A stretch of 41,069 bases of DNA, from positions 1 to 41,069 of the forward strand of contig JACAEJ010000054.1 in NCBI GenBank assembly GCA_013388925.1, written 5' to 3'. How positions within the stretch are numbered: position 1 is the first letter of the stretch; each line of letters opens with the position of its first letter. This DNA comes from Nitrososphaerales archaeon. Lineage in GTDB: Archaea; Thermoproteota; Nitrososphaeria; Nitrososphaerales; JACAEJ01. Of this stretch, positions 1 to 8,410 are shown one piece after another. The notes under the pieces are model-generated. The model ran no database searches. It saw only the letters and a list, made by a program, of their open reading frames with translations, and was not told the DNA's origin. Made by a program: the position numbers and the translations under genes.

Positions 1-331
1 CGTTAAGACCTAGGTTAAGGACCGTATCCATCATGCCAGGCATCGAGATTGGTGCCCCCGAACGAACGGAGACTAACAGAGGATCCGACGGATCACCGAA
101 CTTCTTCCCTGCCTTCTCTTCTATATGCTTGATCTTTTCTAGAACCTCCTCTTCCAAGCCGTCTAGAAAGTGTTGACCCTTGGCGAGGTACTCCTTGCAA
201 GCCTCGGTGGTTATAGTAATACCTGGAGGGACTGGCAGGCCTATCCTCGTCATTTCAGCAAGATCTGCTCCTTTGCCACCCAAAAGGAACCTTAGTTTCG
301 TACTCCCTTCTTCAAACAGGTAGACCCACAT
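1..331 (-). CDS. ppdK: Pyruvate, phosphate dikinase, N-terminal part (cut by window edge)
   Basis: The protein starts with ATG at 331 on the minus strand (MWVYLFEEG) and runs off the window after about 110 residues. It interconverts pyruvate, ATP and phosphate with PEP, AMP and PPi in the cytoplasm. The N-terminal ATP-grasp nucleotide-binding domain is recognisable from [19 protein letters not shown] and, near the window edge, [19 protein letters not shown], a typical PPDK sequence. PEP synthase shares the fold, but the SMPGMMDT stretch favours PPDK. It lies 147 nt downstream of rpsS on the same strand, so it could be read through from the ribosomal operon or have its own promoter. The swivelling His domain and PEP-binding domain lie outside the window. 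Confidence 0.93.
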   Translation of the reverse strand, partial: MWVYLFEEGSTKLRFLLGGKGADLAEMTRIGLPVPPGITITTEACKEYLAKGQHFLDGLEEEVLEKIKHIEEKAGKKFGDPSDPLLVSVRSGAPISMPGMMDTVLNLGLN

Positions 332-478
332 TTCTTTACTCTGCAATCCCTAACTTGAATCGATATTTTAGGCTTACTGAGAAAATCTGAATCAAAGTCT
401 CATGCTCAATATGGAAAGCATTCAGGAGAGAACAAAGGCCCTTGCTAGGGATGCTGTCGAAAAATCATATAATTGATA

Positions 479-874
479 CTACTTGAGAGGCACGTACAGA
501 GACGAGCGAGACGAGCCTATCCCCGGAGTGCCATGGGCCACTCTCTTGTTAGTTATTACATATTCTCCAAGATAGTGTCCTATCATCTGAGGCTTGATCT
601 CTACAGGAACGAACTCCTTGCCATTGTGAACATGAATCGTCAGCCCGACCATGTAAGGCAGTATTATCATATCCCTTGCATGGGTCTTTATTGGATTCTT
701 CAGTCTGCCATCCCTTGCAGTCCTAACCTCCTCTAGCAACTTCCTCTTTTCATCAGATATCCCCCTGTTTAGGGACCTTCTCTGCCTTGAAGGTAAGAGA
801 GATAAAAATGCATCCAAAGACATGGATTGGAGTTGATCTAACGTATAGCCTCTGTACTTGAACTCCTTGACCAT
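479..874 (-). CDS. rpsS: 30S ribosomal protein S19 (uS19)
   Basis: A 131-residue protein of archaeal/eukaryotic S19 type, which binds 16S rRNA in the head of the small subunit. The N-terminal archaeal extension ([18 protein letters not shown]) is followed by the conserved core with [19 protein letters not shown], the K-P[10 protein letters not shown] motif and a basic [12 protein letters not shown] tail. Its ATG at 874 is three bases after the L2 stop codon, so it is translated in the same operon. In most archaea S19 is followed by L22 and S3; here it is the last ribosomal gene before ppdK, so the cluster is broken at this point. Confidence 0.97.
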   Translation of the reverse strand: MVKEFKYRGYTLDQLQSMSLDAFLSLLPSRQRRSLNRGISDEKRKLLEEVRTARDGRLKNPIKTHARDMIILPYMVGLTIHVHNGKEFVPVEIKPQMIGHYLGEYVITNKRVAHGTPGIGSSRSSLYVPLK

Positions 875-877
875 GCT

Positions 878-1618
878 CTAGCCCATCCCCACCTTTCTGG
901 TTATGCGCTTCCTACCTGTCTTCCTTGGTGCAATGATCCCTACCTTGCGCCCTGGCGGTGCGAGCCTAGATACTGATGTGGGTTTGCCAGGGTGCTGATG
1001 CCTTCCACCTCCATGGGGATGGTAAACAGAAATCATGGCAACCCCCCTCACTCGAGGGTAGGCCTTTCCTTTCGCCCTCATGGCGTGATACTTGGCACCG
1101 GCTCTCAAAAAAGGCTTCTCTATTCTGCCTCCACCCGCTATCTCACCAATGGTCGCTCTGCACCTTATGTCCATTGTAGCGGTTCTACCCGATGGAAACT
1201 TTATCACAGCGCCTGTAGCAGTCTTTGAGAAGAGTGTCGCTGAGGAGCCCGAAGCTCTCACGAACTTGCCACCATCCCCAAATCTTCGCTCTATGTTGCA
1301 GACGCTCATACCCTCTGGTATCTTCTCCAACGGAAGGATGTTCCCTTGCCTTGGATCTGCTTCTGGCCCCATTTCTATCTTGTGCCCTTGATATAGACCG
1401 TTCACGGCGGGAAGGTAGGCGACCCTCCCATCATCAAAGGTTATCTGGGCCAAAGGTGCACTCCTCCCCCTCTCGTTTACTATCCTTGTGATCATCCCCC
1501 ACCTAGTTTCAGACCTAAGAAAGTCGGGATACTTTGCAGGGGCTATCTTTCCCCTCTCTGGCGCACGGAATTGCATGCCCCCGCGGCCCCTTCTTCGTTG
1601 GAGAGTTCTCTTACCCAA
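878..1618 (-). CDS. rplB: 50S ribosomal protein L2 (uL2)
   Basis: A 246-residue L2, the RNA-binding protein near the peptidyl-transferase centre that helps subunit association. The basic N-terminus (GKRTLQRRRGRGG), the OB-fold region, the SH3-like region and the signature HPHGGGRHQHPGKPTSV near residues 200-216 are all present. The start chosen is TTG at 1618, because the MGKR start fits archaeal L2 proteins and the next in-frame ATG (1576) would remove the conserved basic N-terminus. It follows L23 by 54 nt and precedes S19 by 3 nt. The stop codon is TAG, which matters for judging the in-frame TAG in atpB. Confidence 0.97.
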   Translation of the reverse strand: MGKRTLQRRRGRGGMQFRAPERGKIAPAKYPDFLRSETRWGMITRIVNERGRSAPLAQITFDDGRVAYLPAVNGLYQGHKIEMGPEADPRQGNILPLEKIPEGMSVCNIERRFGDGGKFVRASGSSATLFSKTATGAVIKFPSGRTATMDIRCRATIGEIAGGGRIEKPFLRAGAKYHAMRAKGKAYPRVRGVAMISVYHPHGGGRHQHPGKPTSVSRLAPPGRKVGIIAPRKTGRKRITRKVGMG

Positions 1619-1672
1619 GGACTGTCACCAAGAATCTGTTTGTTGCCCCTCTTAAGTCTTTACAATCTCTCG

Positions 1673-1948
1673 TTATACGAGACCCAGTTTTGTAGCCAAG
1701 TCCGTTGCAGAGTTCTCCTTGGAAAGCTTAACATAAGCCTTCTTTCCATATATAGTGTTTGCGGTGTTCAAAGAATCGACCCTCACATCATAAAGAATCT
1801 CTATAGCCTCCTTTATTGCCTTCTTGCTGGCCTTCTCTTCCACTATGAAGACGAGTTTGTTCTCTCCCTCGATAAGGCTGAAGGTCTTCTCCGTTACGTA
1901 GGGTCTCTTCACTATCCTTGATGCATCTTCAACTCGCAAGCCTTCCAA
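1673..1948 (-). CDS. rpl23: 50S ribosomal protein L23 (uL23)
   Basis: A 91-residue L23, which sits at the polypeptide exit tunnel and forms part of the docking site for SRP. Family features are RPYVTEKTF near the N-terminus, a helix rich in K/A (ASKKAIKEAIEILY), the V-x-S-L-N-T segment and the KKAYVKL strand. The frame overlaps the end of rpl4 by 20 nt. The TTG at 1948 lies almost on top of a GGAGGTGG Shine-Dalgarno-like run (1949-1956), which is very short spacing. A second in-frame TTG at 1939 has about 10 nt of spacing and may be the true start; it would remove only three residues. Confidence 0.95.
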   Translation of the reverse strand: MEGLRVEDASRIVKRPYVTEKTFSLIEGENKLVFIVEEKASKKAIKEAIEILYDVRVDSLNTANTIYGKKAYVKLSKENSATDLATKLGLV

Positions 1949-2741
1949 CCACCTCCATCAGGGGCTTACTCAGAGAATTTAGGGCAGACTTGGACCACAC
2001 AACGAGCCTACCTGGCTGAGAGCCGGGTGCCAAGTGCAATACGCTCAAGTCCCTTGCCAAAACACAATCTATGCCTGGTAAGTTCATCGATGCCCTTCCT
2101 ACGCCTTTGTCCTCCGATATAACTATCAATGGTCCTTTTGCCACTCTCTTTGTTCTACCCCTCATCCTAGGCTTGCCAGAAAGGGTTTTTCTCTTCCCAG
2201 ACGCTCTGTTGACATCCTCGTCAAGGCCCAGTCTCCCAAATAAAGAACCAAGGTCCTTCGCCTTCTTTATACTTTGGAGATCGTCGGACACTACGAGAGG
2301 TATGCTCGGAACCTTGTCTATCTTGTGTCCCCTTAGCACTATTAGCTCTCTATTGGCCGAAGAAGCTATGGAGGATGCCGTGGCCAATAGCCTCTCCTTC
2401 TTATTGATCTCCTTTCTCATTATCTTCTCAGACCTTGGCGGATGGGCCTGCCTGCCCTTTACCACGCTGGCTATGCCCGCTGCCTGTCCAGATCTAGGGT
2501 TCCTCTCTCCCTTGACTCTTGGGACTCTTGAGATACCACGACCTGTTGGAGGATTGTAGGTCGATGCGCTAGTCTTCTTTCCAGCCATAAAGTCTCTACC
2601 CTGAGGCTGAAGCTTGTGAGAAGACAGAGCGATGTAGGCCCTATGAATTACATCGGGTCTGAAGGGAGTGGAGAAGACCTCTGGCAGTTCTACATTGCCA
2701 GCCTTAGAACCATCGAGGTTATATATAGGAACCTTGACCAT
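1929..2741 (-). CDS. rpl4: 50S ribosomal protein L4 (uL4)
   Basis: A 270-residue archaeal/eukaryotic-type L4 that reaches into the exit tunnel. Visible features are the N-terminal strand with PIYNLDGSKAGNVELP, the tunnel loop rich in basic and glycine residues (RGISRVPRVKGERNPRSGQAAG, residues about 68-90), the RMRGRT segment near residue 192 and a Rossmann-like C-terminal half ending in DLSVLHLAPGSQPGRLVVW. The ATG at 2741 is five bases after the L3 stop. Its 3' end overlaps the start of rpl23, a sign of translational coupling. Confidence 0.96.
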   Translation of the reverse strand: MVKVPIYNLDGSKAGNVELPEVFSTPFRPDVIHRAYIALSSHKLQPQGRDFMAGKKTSASTYNPPTGRGISRVPRVKGERNPRSGQAAGIASVVKGRQAHPPRSEKIMRKEINKKERLLATASSIASSANRELIVLRGHKIDKVPSIPLVVSDDLQSIKKAKDLGSLFGRLGLDEDVNRASGKRKTLSGKPRMRGRTKRVAKGPLIVISEDKGVGRASMNLPGIDCVLARDLSVLHLAPGSQPGRLVVWSKSALNSLSKPLMEVVGRLAS

Positions 2742-2746
2742 GGTGA

Positions 2747-3742
2747 CTACTTCCTTGTGCCCATCTCCACTATCTTTGGTAGTAGAACTTTTGCCCTAGG
2801 CGATCTTAATGGGAGACGTATCTTGACGAGCCTTTTCGCAGGTCCTGTCACGGAGCCCTTCAGGACTATATAATCTCCGTCTATGATGCCAAAATCGGCG
2901 AATCCTCCCTTAGGGTTTATCACTGTCTCCTTCGAGTTGGATACCGAGAGAACCCTCTTGTTGTATTCAACTCTCTGGTGATAGCCCATCTGGCCCGCCC
3001 TAGGAACCGTGTACATGACTGCAGCTGGGTGCCAAGGTCCAAGGGTGGCTACCGCTCTAACGCTCTTCCTAGACTTCGCCTGCTTTCTCTTTATCCCAAA
3101 CCTTGTCACGGGTCCTTCGATCCCCTTGCCCTTGCTGACAGATATAACGTCTACGTAAGTGCCAGGCTTGACTACATCACCAATCACAATCTCTTTGCCG
3201 AGCAGACTCTTTAGGTATTCAAAGCGCGCCTTCATATCCCCCCCACTAACACCCATCTCAAAGAGCAAAGACTCCTTTTGTGACAATCCAGCATCCTTAG
3301 GATAGACGCTGACTATGGCGGACAGCTGAGCTACTCTATCCAAATTGGCTTCTATGTCTTTTAGAGCCCCTTCCATAGACCTTGGTGCCTTTCTCTTCTT
3401 ACTCAAGCTCTTCGGCAGTTTTTCACTATAGGCATCCCCTATTACAAACATGCCCCTATCACTCCTGCCATAAGCTCTCATCCCATATACGAAGATGGGC
3501 GGCGTGCTAATTATAGTGGCCGGGTTGAAGACGGGCTTCCCAAAATTGGGGGTCTTCTCTCTGTCGTCTATGGTTATGACATGCGTAGAGCCTGCCTTGA
3601 AGCCTGCAAAGCCTAGAAGCGATGGTTTATCTATTGAAAGTTCGGGCCAAGTCCTTACAGTAGGCACTATACTCGTTGCCCTTCCCCTCGGCCTATATGC
3701 CAACGATCCCCTTCTAGGAGCGCTCTTCTTTCTATGACCCAT
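2747..3742 (-). CDS. rpl3: 50S ribosomal protein L3 (uL3)
   Basis: A 331-residue L3, close to the usual archaeal length. It opens with the family start MGHRKKSAPRRGSLAYRPRGRA and contains the KGKGIEGPVTRFGIKRKQAKSRKS and GPWHPAAVMYTVPRAGQMGYHQRVEYN segments that contact 23S rRNA close to the peptidyl-transferase centre. It is the first gene of the L3-L4-L23-L2-S19 operon. An AT-rich box (TTTAAAAAA, about 3766-3774 on the minus strand) lies about 25 nt before the ATG, so the transcript is probably leaderless or has a very short leader. Confidence 0.97.
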   Translation of the reverse strand: MGHRKKSAPRRGSLAYRPRGRATSIVPTVRTWPELSIDKPSLLGFAGFKAGSTHVITIDDREKTPNFGKPVFNPATIISTPPIFVYGMRAYGRSDRGMFVIGDAYSEKLPKSLSKKRKAPRSMEGALKDIEANLDRVAQLSAIVSVYPKDAGLSQKESLLFEMGVSGGDMKARFEYLKSLLGKEIVIGDVVKPGTYVDVISVSKGKGIEGPVTRFGIKRKQAKSRKSVRAVATLGPWHPAAVMYTVPRAGQMGYHQRVEYNKRVLSVSNSKETVINPKGGFADFGIIDGDYIVLKGSVTGPAKRLVKIRLPLRSPRAKVLLPKIVEMGTRK

Positions 3743-3853
3743 CTTGCTCTAAAGAGATTTTCAGGTGTTTTTTAAATGTTTATTGGCATGGATGTAAGAA
3801 TAAAAGGCAAGAACCAACTTAAAATTGGAAAGTCCTAATCAGAGGTTGTTGTT
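3743..3853. promoter_or_regulatory. Divergent intergenic promoter region between rpl3 and the ABC exporter
   Basis: This 111-bp spacer separates the minus-strand ribosomal operon from the plus-strand ABC exporter. On the minus strand, TTTAAAAAA about 25 nt before the L3 ATG is a likely TATA box. On the plus strand, ACTTAAAATT near 3818-3827 lies about 27-35 nt before the GTG at 3854. Both assignments rest on base composition and spacing only. Confidence 0.5.
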
Positions 3854-4759
3854 GTGCCTATAGTAGTATCGGCAGAAAGTTTGACGAAAAGGTATGGAGA
3901 CCTGCTAGCAGTTGATGGCATAAGTTTTGACGTAGAACAGGGTGAATGCTTTGGCTTTTTGGGACCCAATGGCGCTGGAAAGACTACCACGATAAAGATG
4001 ATCCAATGCTTCTCCCAGAAGACTTCTGGTAAACTCGAAGTTTTTGGAATGGATGTAGGTTTTCACCCAAAGGAGATCAAAAGAATCTTGGGCGTAGTGC
4101 CCCAGGAAAACAACCTTGATCCGACTTTACAGTTTACGAGAACCTCATGGTCTACTCTCGATACTTCAACATTCCGAAGGAAGAGGCAAGGGAAAGGATT
4201 GAAAGGCTTATAAAATTCGTCCAGTTGGAAGACAAGAAGGACACTATCATCGAGAAACTCTGGAGGGATGAAGAGAAGATTAATCCTTGCTAGGGCCCTT
4301 ATTAACGACCCAAGGGTACTGATTTTGGACGAACCCACGATAGGTCTAGATCCTCAGGCAAAGCATCTTATCTGGGACAAACTGAGGAGCCTGAAGAGGG
4401 AAGGGGTTACTATAATACTTACTACTCACTATATGGAGGAGGCATCACAGCTTTGTGATAGGCTGGTAATAATGGACTTCGGCAGGATTCTGGTCGAAGG
4501 AAACCCTGATGATCTAGTGAAAGAGCAGATTGGAACCAGCATCATTGAGGCCAGGGCAGACCCGGAGTTTCTTTCCTGTCTACAAAAGATGAAGCTAGAG
4601 TTTGAGGTCGTCGGGGATACTATTCATGTTTTTACCGACAGGCCTTCAGATTTGATGTTTTCCCTCTTGAACCAGTGCAGACTCGGTCAGACCACCGTAA
4701 GGTCTGCGACTCTCGAAGACGTATTTCTTAAGTTGACAGGGAGGGTTCTCAAAGAGTGA
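3854..4759 (+). pseudogene. ABC transporter ATP-binding protein, frame broken twice (or sequencing errors)
   Basis: This encodes the ATPase of an ABC-2/drug-exporter type transporter (DrrA/CcmA-like). The first part reads from GTG 3854 to about 4129, with Walker A GPNGAGKTTT and Q-loop VVPQEN. A missing base near 4127-4130 (PTL should continue TVYENLMVYSRYFNIPKEEA) shifts the frame and leads to a stop at 4211-4213. The homologous protein continues in another frame from 4132 to 4260, and two more bases are missing at 4261, exactly in the Ser codon of the LSGG signature. From 4262 on the original frame resumes, with GGMKRRLILARAL, Walker B VLILDEPTIGLDP and H-loop TTHYMEEA, ending at 4759. The separately readable parts are 3854-4213 and 4268-4759. 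The two deletions sum to 3 nt. The gene is either inactive or a short read-error zone. The permease start overlaps its stop codon. Confidence 0.85.
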
Positions 4760-5547
4760 GGATGCCCTCCTACCTGAAGTTCCTTAGGGTGAGCGGTTTG
4801 GCTTGGAAGGTCTGGATGAGGAACAGGGATGTATTTATGAAGACATACAAAGTCAACTTCATTCTACCCCTCCTCGAACCCATCCTCTACCTTCTGGCCC
4901 TGGGCTTTGGACTGGGCCTATACATAGGGACAATAGACGGAACCCCATACGCGGTGTTCATAGCCCCTGGGCTGATCTCCATCTCAATCATGAACTCAGC
5001 CTTCTTCGAATGCACCTACGGATCATATGTGAGGATGTACTATCAGAAGACCTTCGATGCGATAGTCGCAACGCCCCTTAACTTGGACGAAGTCATCACC
5101 GGTGAGATACTCTGGGGCGCGACTAGGAGCCTTATAAACGCCTCTCTTATGCTCATGGTGATCATAGCCTTCGGGCTCGTAAGCCTTCCTACAGCTTTAA
5201 TCATAATTCCCTTTTCTTTCCTCGCGGGCTTTCTCTTTTCGACCATAGCCATGTGCTTTATCGCTGTATCCCCCACCATAGACTCTCTCAACTACCCGAT
5301 CTTTCTGCTGATTACTCCCATGTTTCTCTTCAGTGGAACCTTCTTCCCCATATCCATACTGCCCCAACCCATTCAGTACATCTCTATTGCCAGCCTACCC
5401 TTGGTCCACGTAGTCGAAATATCGCGAGCCCTAACGATGAGTAGATGGGACGAGCTTCTACTGTTCAATCTGGTTTGGATAACCATCGTCTCTATTGTGT
5501 TCTTTGTGTTATCGGTTAATTTGATGAAGAGAAGGCTGATATCATGA
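4756..5547 (+). CDS. ABC-2 type transporter permease
   Basis: A 263-residue inner-membrane permease with about six hydrophobic segments (roughly residues 33-57, 67-85, 115-140, 144-168, 175-198 and 230-255). The pattern is that of the ABC-2/NodJ/DrrB exporter family: a cytosolic N-terminus (WKVWMRNRDVFMKTYK), the PLLEPILYLLALGFGLG segment and the SPTIDSLNYPIFLLITPMFLFSGTFFPIS motif. The substrate cannot be told from the sequence. The GTG start at 4756 overlaps the TGA of the ATPase frame, so the two are coupled; an ATG at 4762 is an alternative. Its own frame is fully intact, which argues that the two frame breaks in the ATPase may be recent or artefactual. The 3' end overlaps a convergent small gene by 32 nt. 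Confidence 0.93.
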   Translation: MRMPSYLKFLRVSGLAWKVWMRNRDVFMKTYKVNFILPLLEPILYLLALGFGLGLYIGTIDGTPYAVFIAPGLISISIMNSAFFECTYGSYVRMYYQKTFDAIVATPLNLDEVITGEILWGATRSLINASLMLMVIIAFGLVSLPTALIIIPFSFLAGFLFSTIAMCFIAVSPTIDSLNYPIFLLITPMFLFSGTFFPISILPQPIQYISIASLPLVHVVEISRALTMSRWDELLLFNLVWITIVSIVFFVLSVNLMKRRLIS

Positions 5548-5812
5548 AAATGCTCCCAAGTGATTTTTGATATAATTCCATACTTTCTTCTTCAAATTCG
5601 TCTTCATTCTTTACCGACTTTTTGTACAGAATGTAGAAGAAGACGGCAGATACAGGAAGTAAAATGCCCATGGCTATCAGAAAGGTTGATACCTCAGCGT
5701 CATAAGGTCTGGCAAAGAAGCCAAATACGATGGCACCAATACCTATCACTACCATCGAAATGACCGTCGTCCGTATGGGCATGGGCTGACCAGAAGGCTC
5801 CGTCGAAGCCAT
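5516..5812 (-). CDS. Small two-helix membrane protein of unknown function
   Basis: A 98-residue protein with two clear transmembrane segments (about residues 15-33 and 42-62). The loop between them is short, and a charged, acidic segment (KNEDEFEEESMELYQK) follows. I do not recognise a family. The hydrophobicity pattern and positively charged residues after the second helix (YKKSVK) look like a real membrane protein, whereas the overlapping plus-strand frame (5560-5763) does not. Its 3' end overlaps the permease gene by 32 nt in convergent orientation. The last residues (ISAFSSSN) are read from the permease tail, so the original C-terminus may have been shorter. Confidence 0.65.
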   Translation of the reverse strand: MASTEPSGQPMPIRTTVISMVVIGIGAIVFGFFARPYDAEVSTFLIAMGILLPVSAVFFYILYKKSVKNEDEFEEESMELYQKSLGSIFMISAFSSSN

Positions 5813-5864
5813 ACTTCTATTAAGAACATCCTAATATTGAACTTTTATCAAGGGGCCATCAAAT

Positions 5865-6716
5865 ATGCAACTGATGATAACCCCACTGTTATGGGTTGCC
5901 ATGCCAGATTCACTGGTATCAGACGCGGCACACCTTAGAGATAAGACGTTAAAGGTGGGCATGATCGGTAGGGCCTGCTCTATTTTTGGCGTTTCAAGGA
6001 TATACCTTTACAAAGATGGCATAGAGAATTATGAGGAAGACGGCAAGACCATAAGGACTCTTCTTGAATATATGGAGACCCCTCAGTACCTCAGGAAGAA
6101 ACTCTTTGGGCGATTAAGCGCCCTCACATACGCGGGCCTCCTCCCACCCTTGAGAACCCCTCACCATAAGTTAGAAGTCCCTATATCCAGTATTCGAGTT
6201 GGGGATTTTAGAGAAGGCGTGACCATGAAGATTGGAGGGAGGACGCTGGTAGACGTAGGTCTATCCTCCCCCATACCTCTAGAAGGTACTGCGAAGGAGG
6301 ATGAGAGAGTAACCATCGTCTTTACATCGCCCTTCCCGAACCCAAAGTGCAGGATGGTAAAGAAGGATGAGGCAAAAGACTATTGGGGGTATGAAGTCAA
6401 GCAGGCACCATCCTTAGGAAAGCTTGTAAAGAGTGTCAAGGTAGACTTGGTGATCTTAACATCAAGAAAGGGCAGGATGGTAGCAGAACTTTGGCCAGAT
6501 CTAATACGTGAAACGAAAAAAGCAAGGAGCATACTGCTTGTCTTTGGTTCTCCCAAAAGAGGAGTATTTGAAATCCTCTCGGAAGAAGGTATGAATCCTG
6601 TGCAGATTAGCGGGTTTACTATTAACACCATACCTGATCAGAAGACGGCGACCATTAGAACCGAAGAGGCGCTATTGGCATCTCTGACCATATTGAACTT
6701 AGCTATTCACTTATGA
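5865..6716 (+). CDS. Putative SPOUT-class RNA methyltransferase (archaeal C9orf114/DUF171 type)
   Basis: A protein of up to 283 residues related to the SPOUT methyltransferases that archaea encode near the rpl3 cluster; such proteins transfer a methyl group from SAM to RNA through a trefoil knot. Visible features are the N-terminal SLVSDAAHLRDKT-x-K-x-G-x-IGRA core, an inserted domain around residues 95-160 (VRDFREGVT-like strands) and the C-terminal knot segment SILLVFGSPKRGVFEIL followed by NTIPDQKTATIRTEEALLASL, the likely SAM-binding loops. The first ATG is at 5865, but ATG 5901 (MPDSLVSD) matches the usual family N-terminus better. In many archaea this gene precedes rpl3 on the same strand; here it is about 2.1 kb away on the other strand, with the ABC exporter between them. 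Confidence 0.85.
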   Translation: MQLMITPLLWVAMPDSLVSDAAHLRDKTLKVGMIGRACSIFGVSRIYLYKDGIENYEEDGKTIRTLLEYMETPQYLRKKLFGRLSALTYAGLLPPLRTPHHKLEVPISSIRVGDFREGVTMKIGGRTLVDVGLSSPIPLEGTAKEDERVTIVFTSPFPNPKCRMVKKDEAKDYWGYEVKQAPSLGKLVKSVKVDLVILTSRKGRMVAELWPDLIRETKKARSILLVFGSPKRGVFEILSEEGMNPVQISGFTINTIPDQKTATIRTEEALLASLTILNLAIHL

Positions 6717-6752
6717 AGATATCTTGACAGATTAAAGACTTGGCACAAATTA

Positions 6753-6762
6753 CTTATAAATA
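6753..6762 (+). promoter_or_regulatory. TATA box and ribosome binding site of pdxS
   Basis: CTTATAAATA is a strong archaeal TATA-like box about 50 nt before the pdxS ATG. A Shine-Dalgarno sequence, GAGGTTG (6794-6800), lies 5 nt before the ATG, so this transcript should have a leader of roughly 20-25 nt, unlike several probably leaderless genes nearby. Confidence 0.55.
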
Positions 6763-6805
6763 GGCAAAAATCCTCTTAAGTAAGAGAGCCTTAGAGGTTG
6801 AAGAA

Positions 6806-7729
6806 ATGGTGATTGCCACAACAGAGACAAGGTTGAGCAAACCCGAATTTGGCACGATCAGGGTGAAGAGGGGCTTCGCCAAGATGCAGAAGGGAGGGGT
6901 GATAATGGACGTTACCAACGTAGAGCAGGCCCAGATAGCGGAAGAATCTGGTGCCATAGCCGTCATGGTACTGGACAAACTGCCAGCAGACGTTAGAGCT
7001 GTGGGAGGAGTCGCTAGAATGTGCGACCCCACGAGGATACAAGAAGTCATGGACCATGTCACAATCCCTGTTATGGCAAAGTGCAGGATAGGACACTACA
7101 TGGAGGCAAAAATCCTCGAAGCATTAAGAATTGATATGATAGACGAGAGTGAGGTCCTGACCCCCGCCGACGATGTCCATCACATAGACAAGTGGGAGTT
7201 CACAGTTCCCTTCATCAACGGGTGTAGAGATCTTGGGGAGGCTCTGCGCAGAATAGCAGAAGGGGCTTCTATGCTCCGGACAAAGGGGGAGGCTGGCACC
7301 GGAAACGTCGCAGAAGCGGTTAAGCACATGAAGCTAATAATGGGGAAGATAGGGGAGTTGAAGGGCTTGGGTGGTGAACAGATCATAGATATAGCCAAGG
7401 AATACAGAGTTCCCGTAAAGCTGATAAAGGAGACGGCAAAGCTCGGCAGGTTGCCAGTTGTGAACTTCGCCGCAGGGGGGATAGCTACGCCAGCTGATGC
7501 TGCCCTTATGATGCACCTAGGAGCTGATGGAGTCTTTGTAGGCTCAGGCATATTCAAGTCTAAAGACCCTCTGACCAGGGCTGAGAGCATAGTCATAGCG
7601 ACCACCTACTGGGACGATCCAAGGATGGTACTAGAAGCGAGCAAGATGATATCCGAAGAGAAATCCATGATGGGAATAGATATCAAGACTCTGAAGCCTG
7701 AGCAGATGATGCAAGTCAGGGGAGTGTGA
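6806..7729 (+). CDS. pdxS: Pyridoxal 5'-phosphate synthase, lyase subunit PdxS
   Basis: A 307-residue PdxS (Pdx1/SNZ family), slightly longer than the usual 290-300. It builds PLP from ribose 5-phosphate, glyceraldehyde 3-phosphate and ammonia delivered by PdxT. The (beta/alpha)8 barrel carries the conserved [15 protein letters not shown] segment with the catalytic Asp (D35), the Lys that first binds the pentose in [10 protein letters not shown] (K92) and the second catalytic Lys in LRTKGE (K160). Also present are [17 protein letters not shown] and [14 protein letters not shown], the phosphate-binding loops. It is followed after 10 nt by pdxT in one operon. PLP is needed by the class V aminotransferase at 10485. 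Confidence 0.98.
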   Translation: MVIATTETRLSKPEFGTIRVKRGFAKMQKGGVIMDVTNVEQAQIAEESGAIAVMVLDKLPADVRAVGGVARMCDPTRIQEVMDHVTIPVMAKCRIGHYMEAKILEALRIDMIDESEVLTPADDVHHIDKWEFTVPFINGCRDLGEALRRIAEGASMLRTKGEAGTGNVAEAVKHMKLIMGKIGELKGLGGEQIIDIAKEYRVPVKLIKETAKLGRLPVVNFAAGGIATPADAALMMHLGADGVFVGSGIFKSKDPLTRAESIVIATTYWDDPRMVLEASKMISEEKSMMGIDIKTLKPEQMMQVRGV

Positions 7730-7739
7730 GAAGGTAGAG

Positions 7740-8390
7740 TTGGCTCCATTAAGAATAGGTGTCCTTGCCCTTCAAGGAGACGTGTCCGAGCACACAGACA
7801 TGGTGAATTTAGCTTTGAAAAGGATGGGCTTGGAAGGAGAAGCAATAAAGATAAAGAAGAAAGAGCAAATTGATGAAATTCACGGCCTCATAATACCTGG
7901 TGGCGAGAGTACCACTATGGGGAGGGTGTCTGAGCTCTACGGCCTCATTAAGAGCATCAAGGATGCCGCCTTGGCTGGCATGCCTATGCTTGGCACGTGC
8001 GCTGGCTTGATCCTGATGGCCAAAAAGGTTCAGGATGCAAAGATGGGAGAGACGAAGCAACCGACCCTAGGATTATTAGAAGTAGAGGTGGTAAGAAACG
8101 CCTTCGGCAGGCAGAGGGAGTCCTTTGAAACGAATGTCAAGATACCAAAGATAGGGAAGAAGCCTTTTCCGGGAGTCTTCATAAGGGCTCCCATCATAGG
8201 ATCAATTCTTAGCAATGATGTTGAGGTGCTTGCCCATCACGATGACAAGATCGTGACTGTTCAGCAGGACGGACTTATAGGGATAGCATTCCATCCCGAG
8301 CTTGCAGATGATACGAGGCTTCACGAGCTCTTCATCGAGCTCATACTAAAGTCTACCTTCAAGAATAGGTTTTCTAAAGAGGATGCATGA
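7740..8390 (+). CDS. pdxT: Pyridoxal 5'-phosphate synthase, glutaminase subunit PdxT
   Basis: A 216-residue class I glutamine amidotransferase (Pdx2/SNO family) that hydrolyses glutamine and channels ammonia to PdxS. The start is TTG at 7740, giving MAPLRIGVLALQGDVSEH, which fits the family. Key features are the PGGEST motif at residues 53-58, the nucleophile Cys in LGTCAGL (C87) and the His/Glu pair of the triad in AFHPELADD near residue 187. It is somewhat longer than the usual 190-200 residues because of a C-terminal tail (KSTFKNRFSKEDA). It forms an operon with pdxS, and the next gene follows after 20 nt. Confidence 0.98.
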   Translation: MAPLRIGVLALQGDVSEHTDMVNLALKRMGLEGEAIKIKKKEQIDEIHGLIIPGGESTTMGRVSELYGLIKSIKDAALAGMPMLGTCAGLILMAKKVQDAKMGETKQPTLGLLEVEVVRNAFGRQRESFETNVKIPKIGKKPFPGVFIRAPIIGSILSNDVEVLAHHDDKIVTVQQDGLIGIAFHPELADDTRLHELFIELILKSTFKNRFSKEDA

Positions 8391-8410
8391 CGCATTTGTG
8401 AGTCGATGAT

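Noticed and set aside
402-476. Short plus-strand frame MLNMESIQERTKALARD... before rpsS
   Set aside because: Only 24 codons, overlapping the operon direction, with no clear promoter or family; possibly a chance frame.
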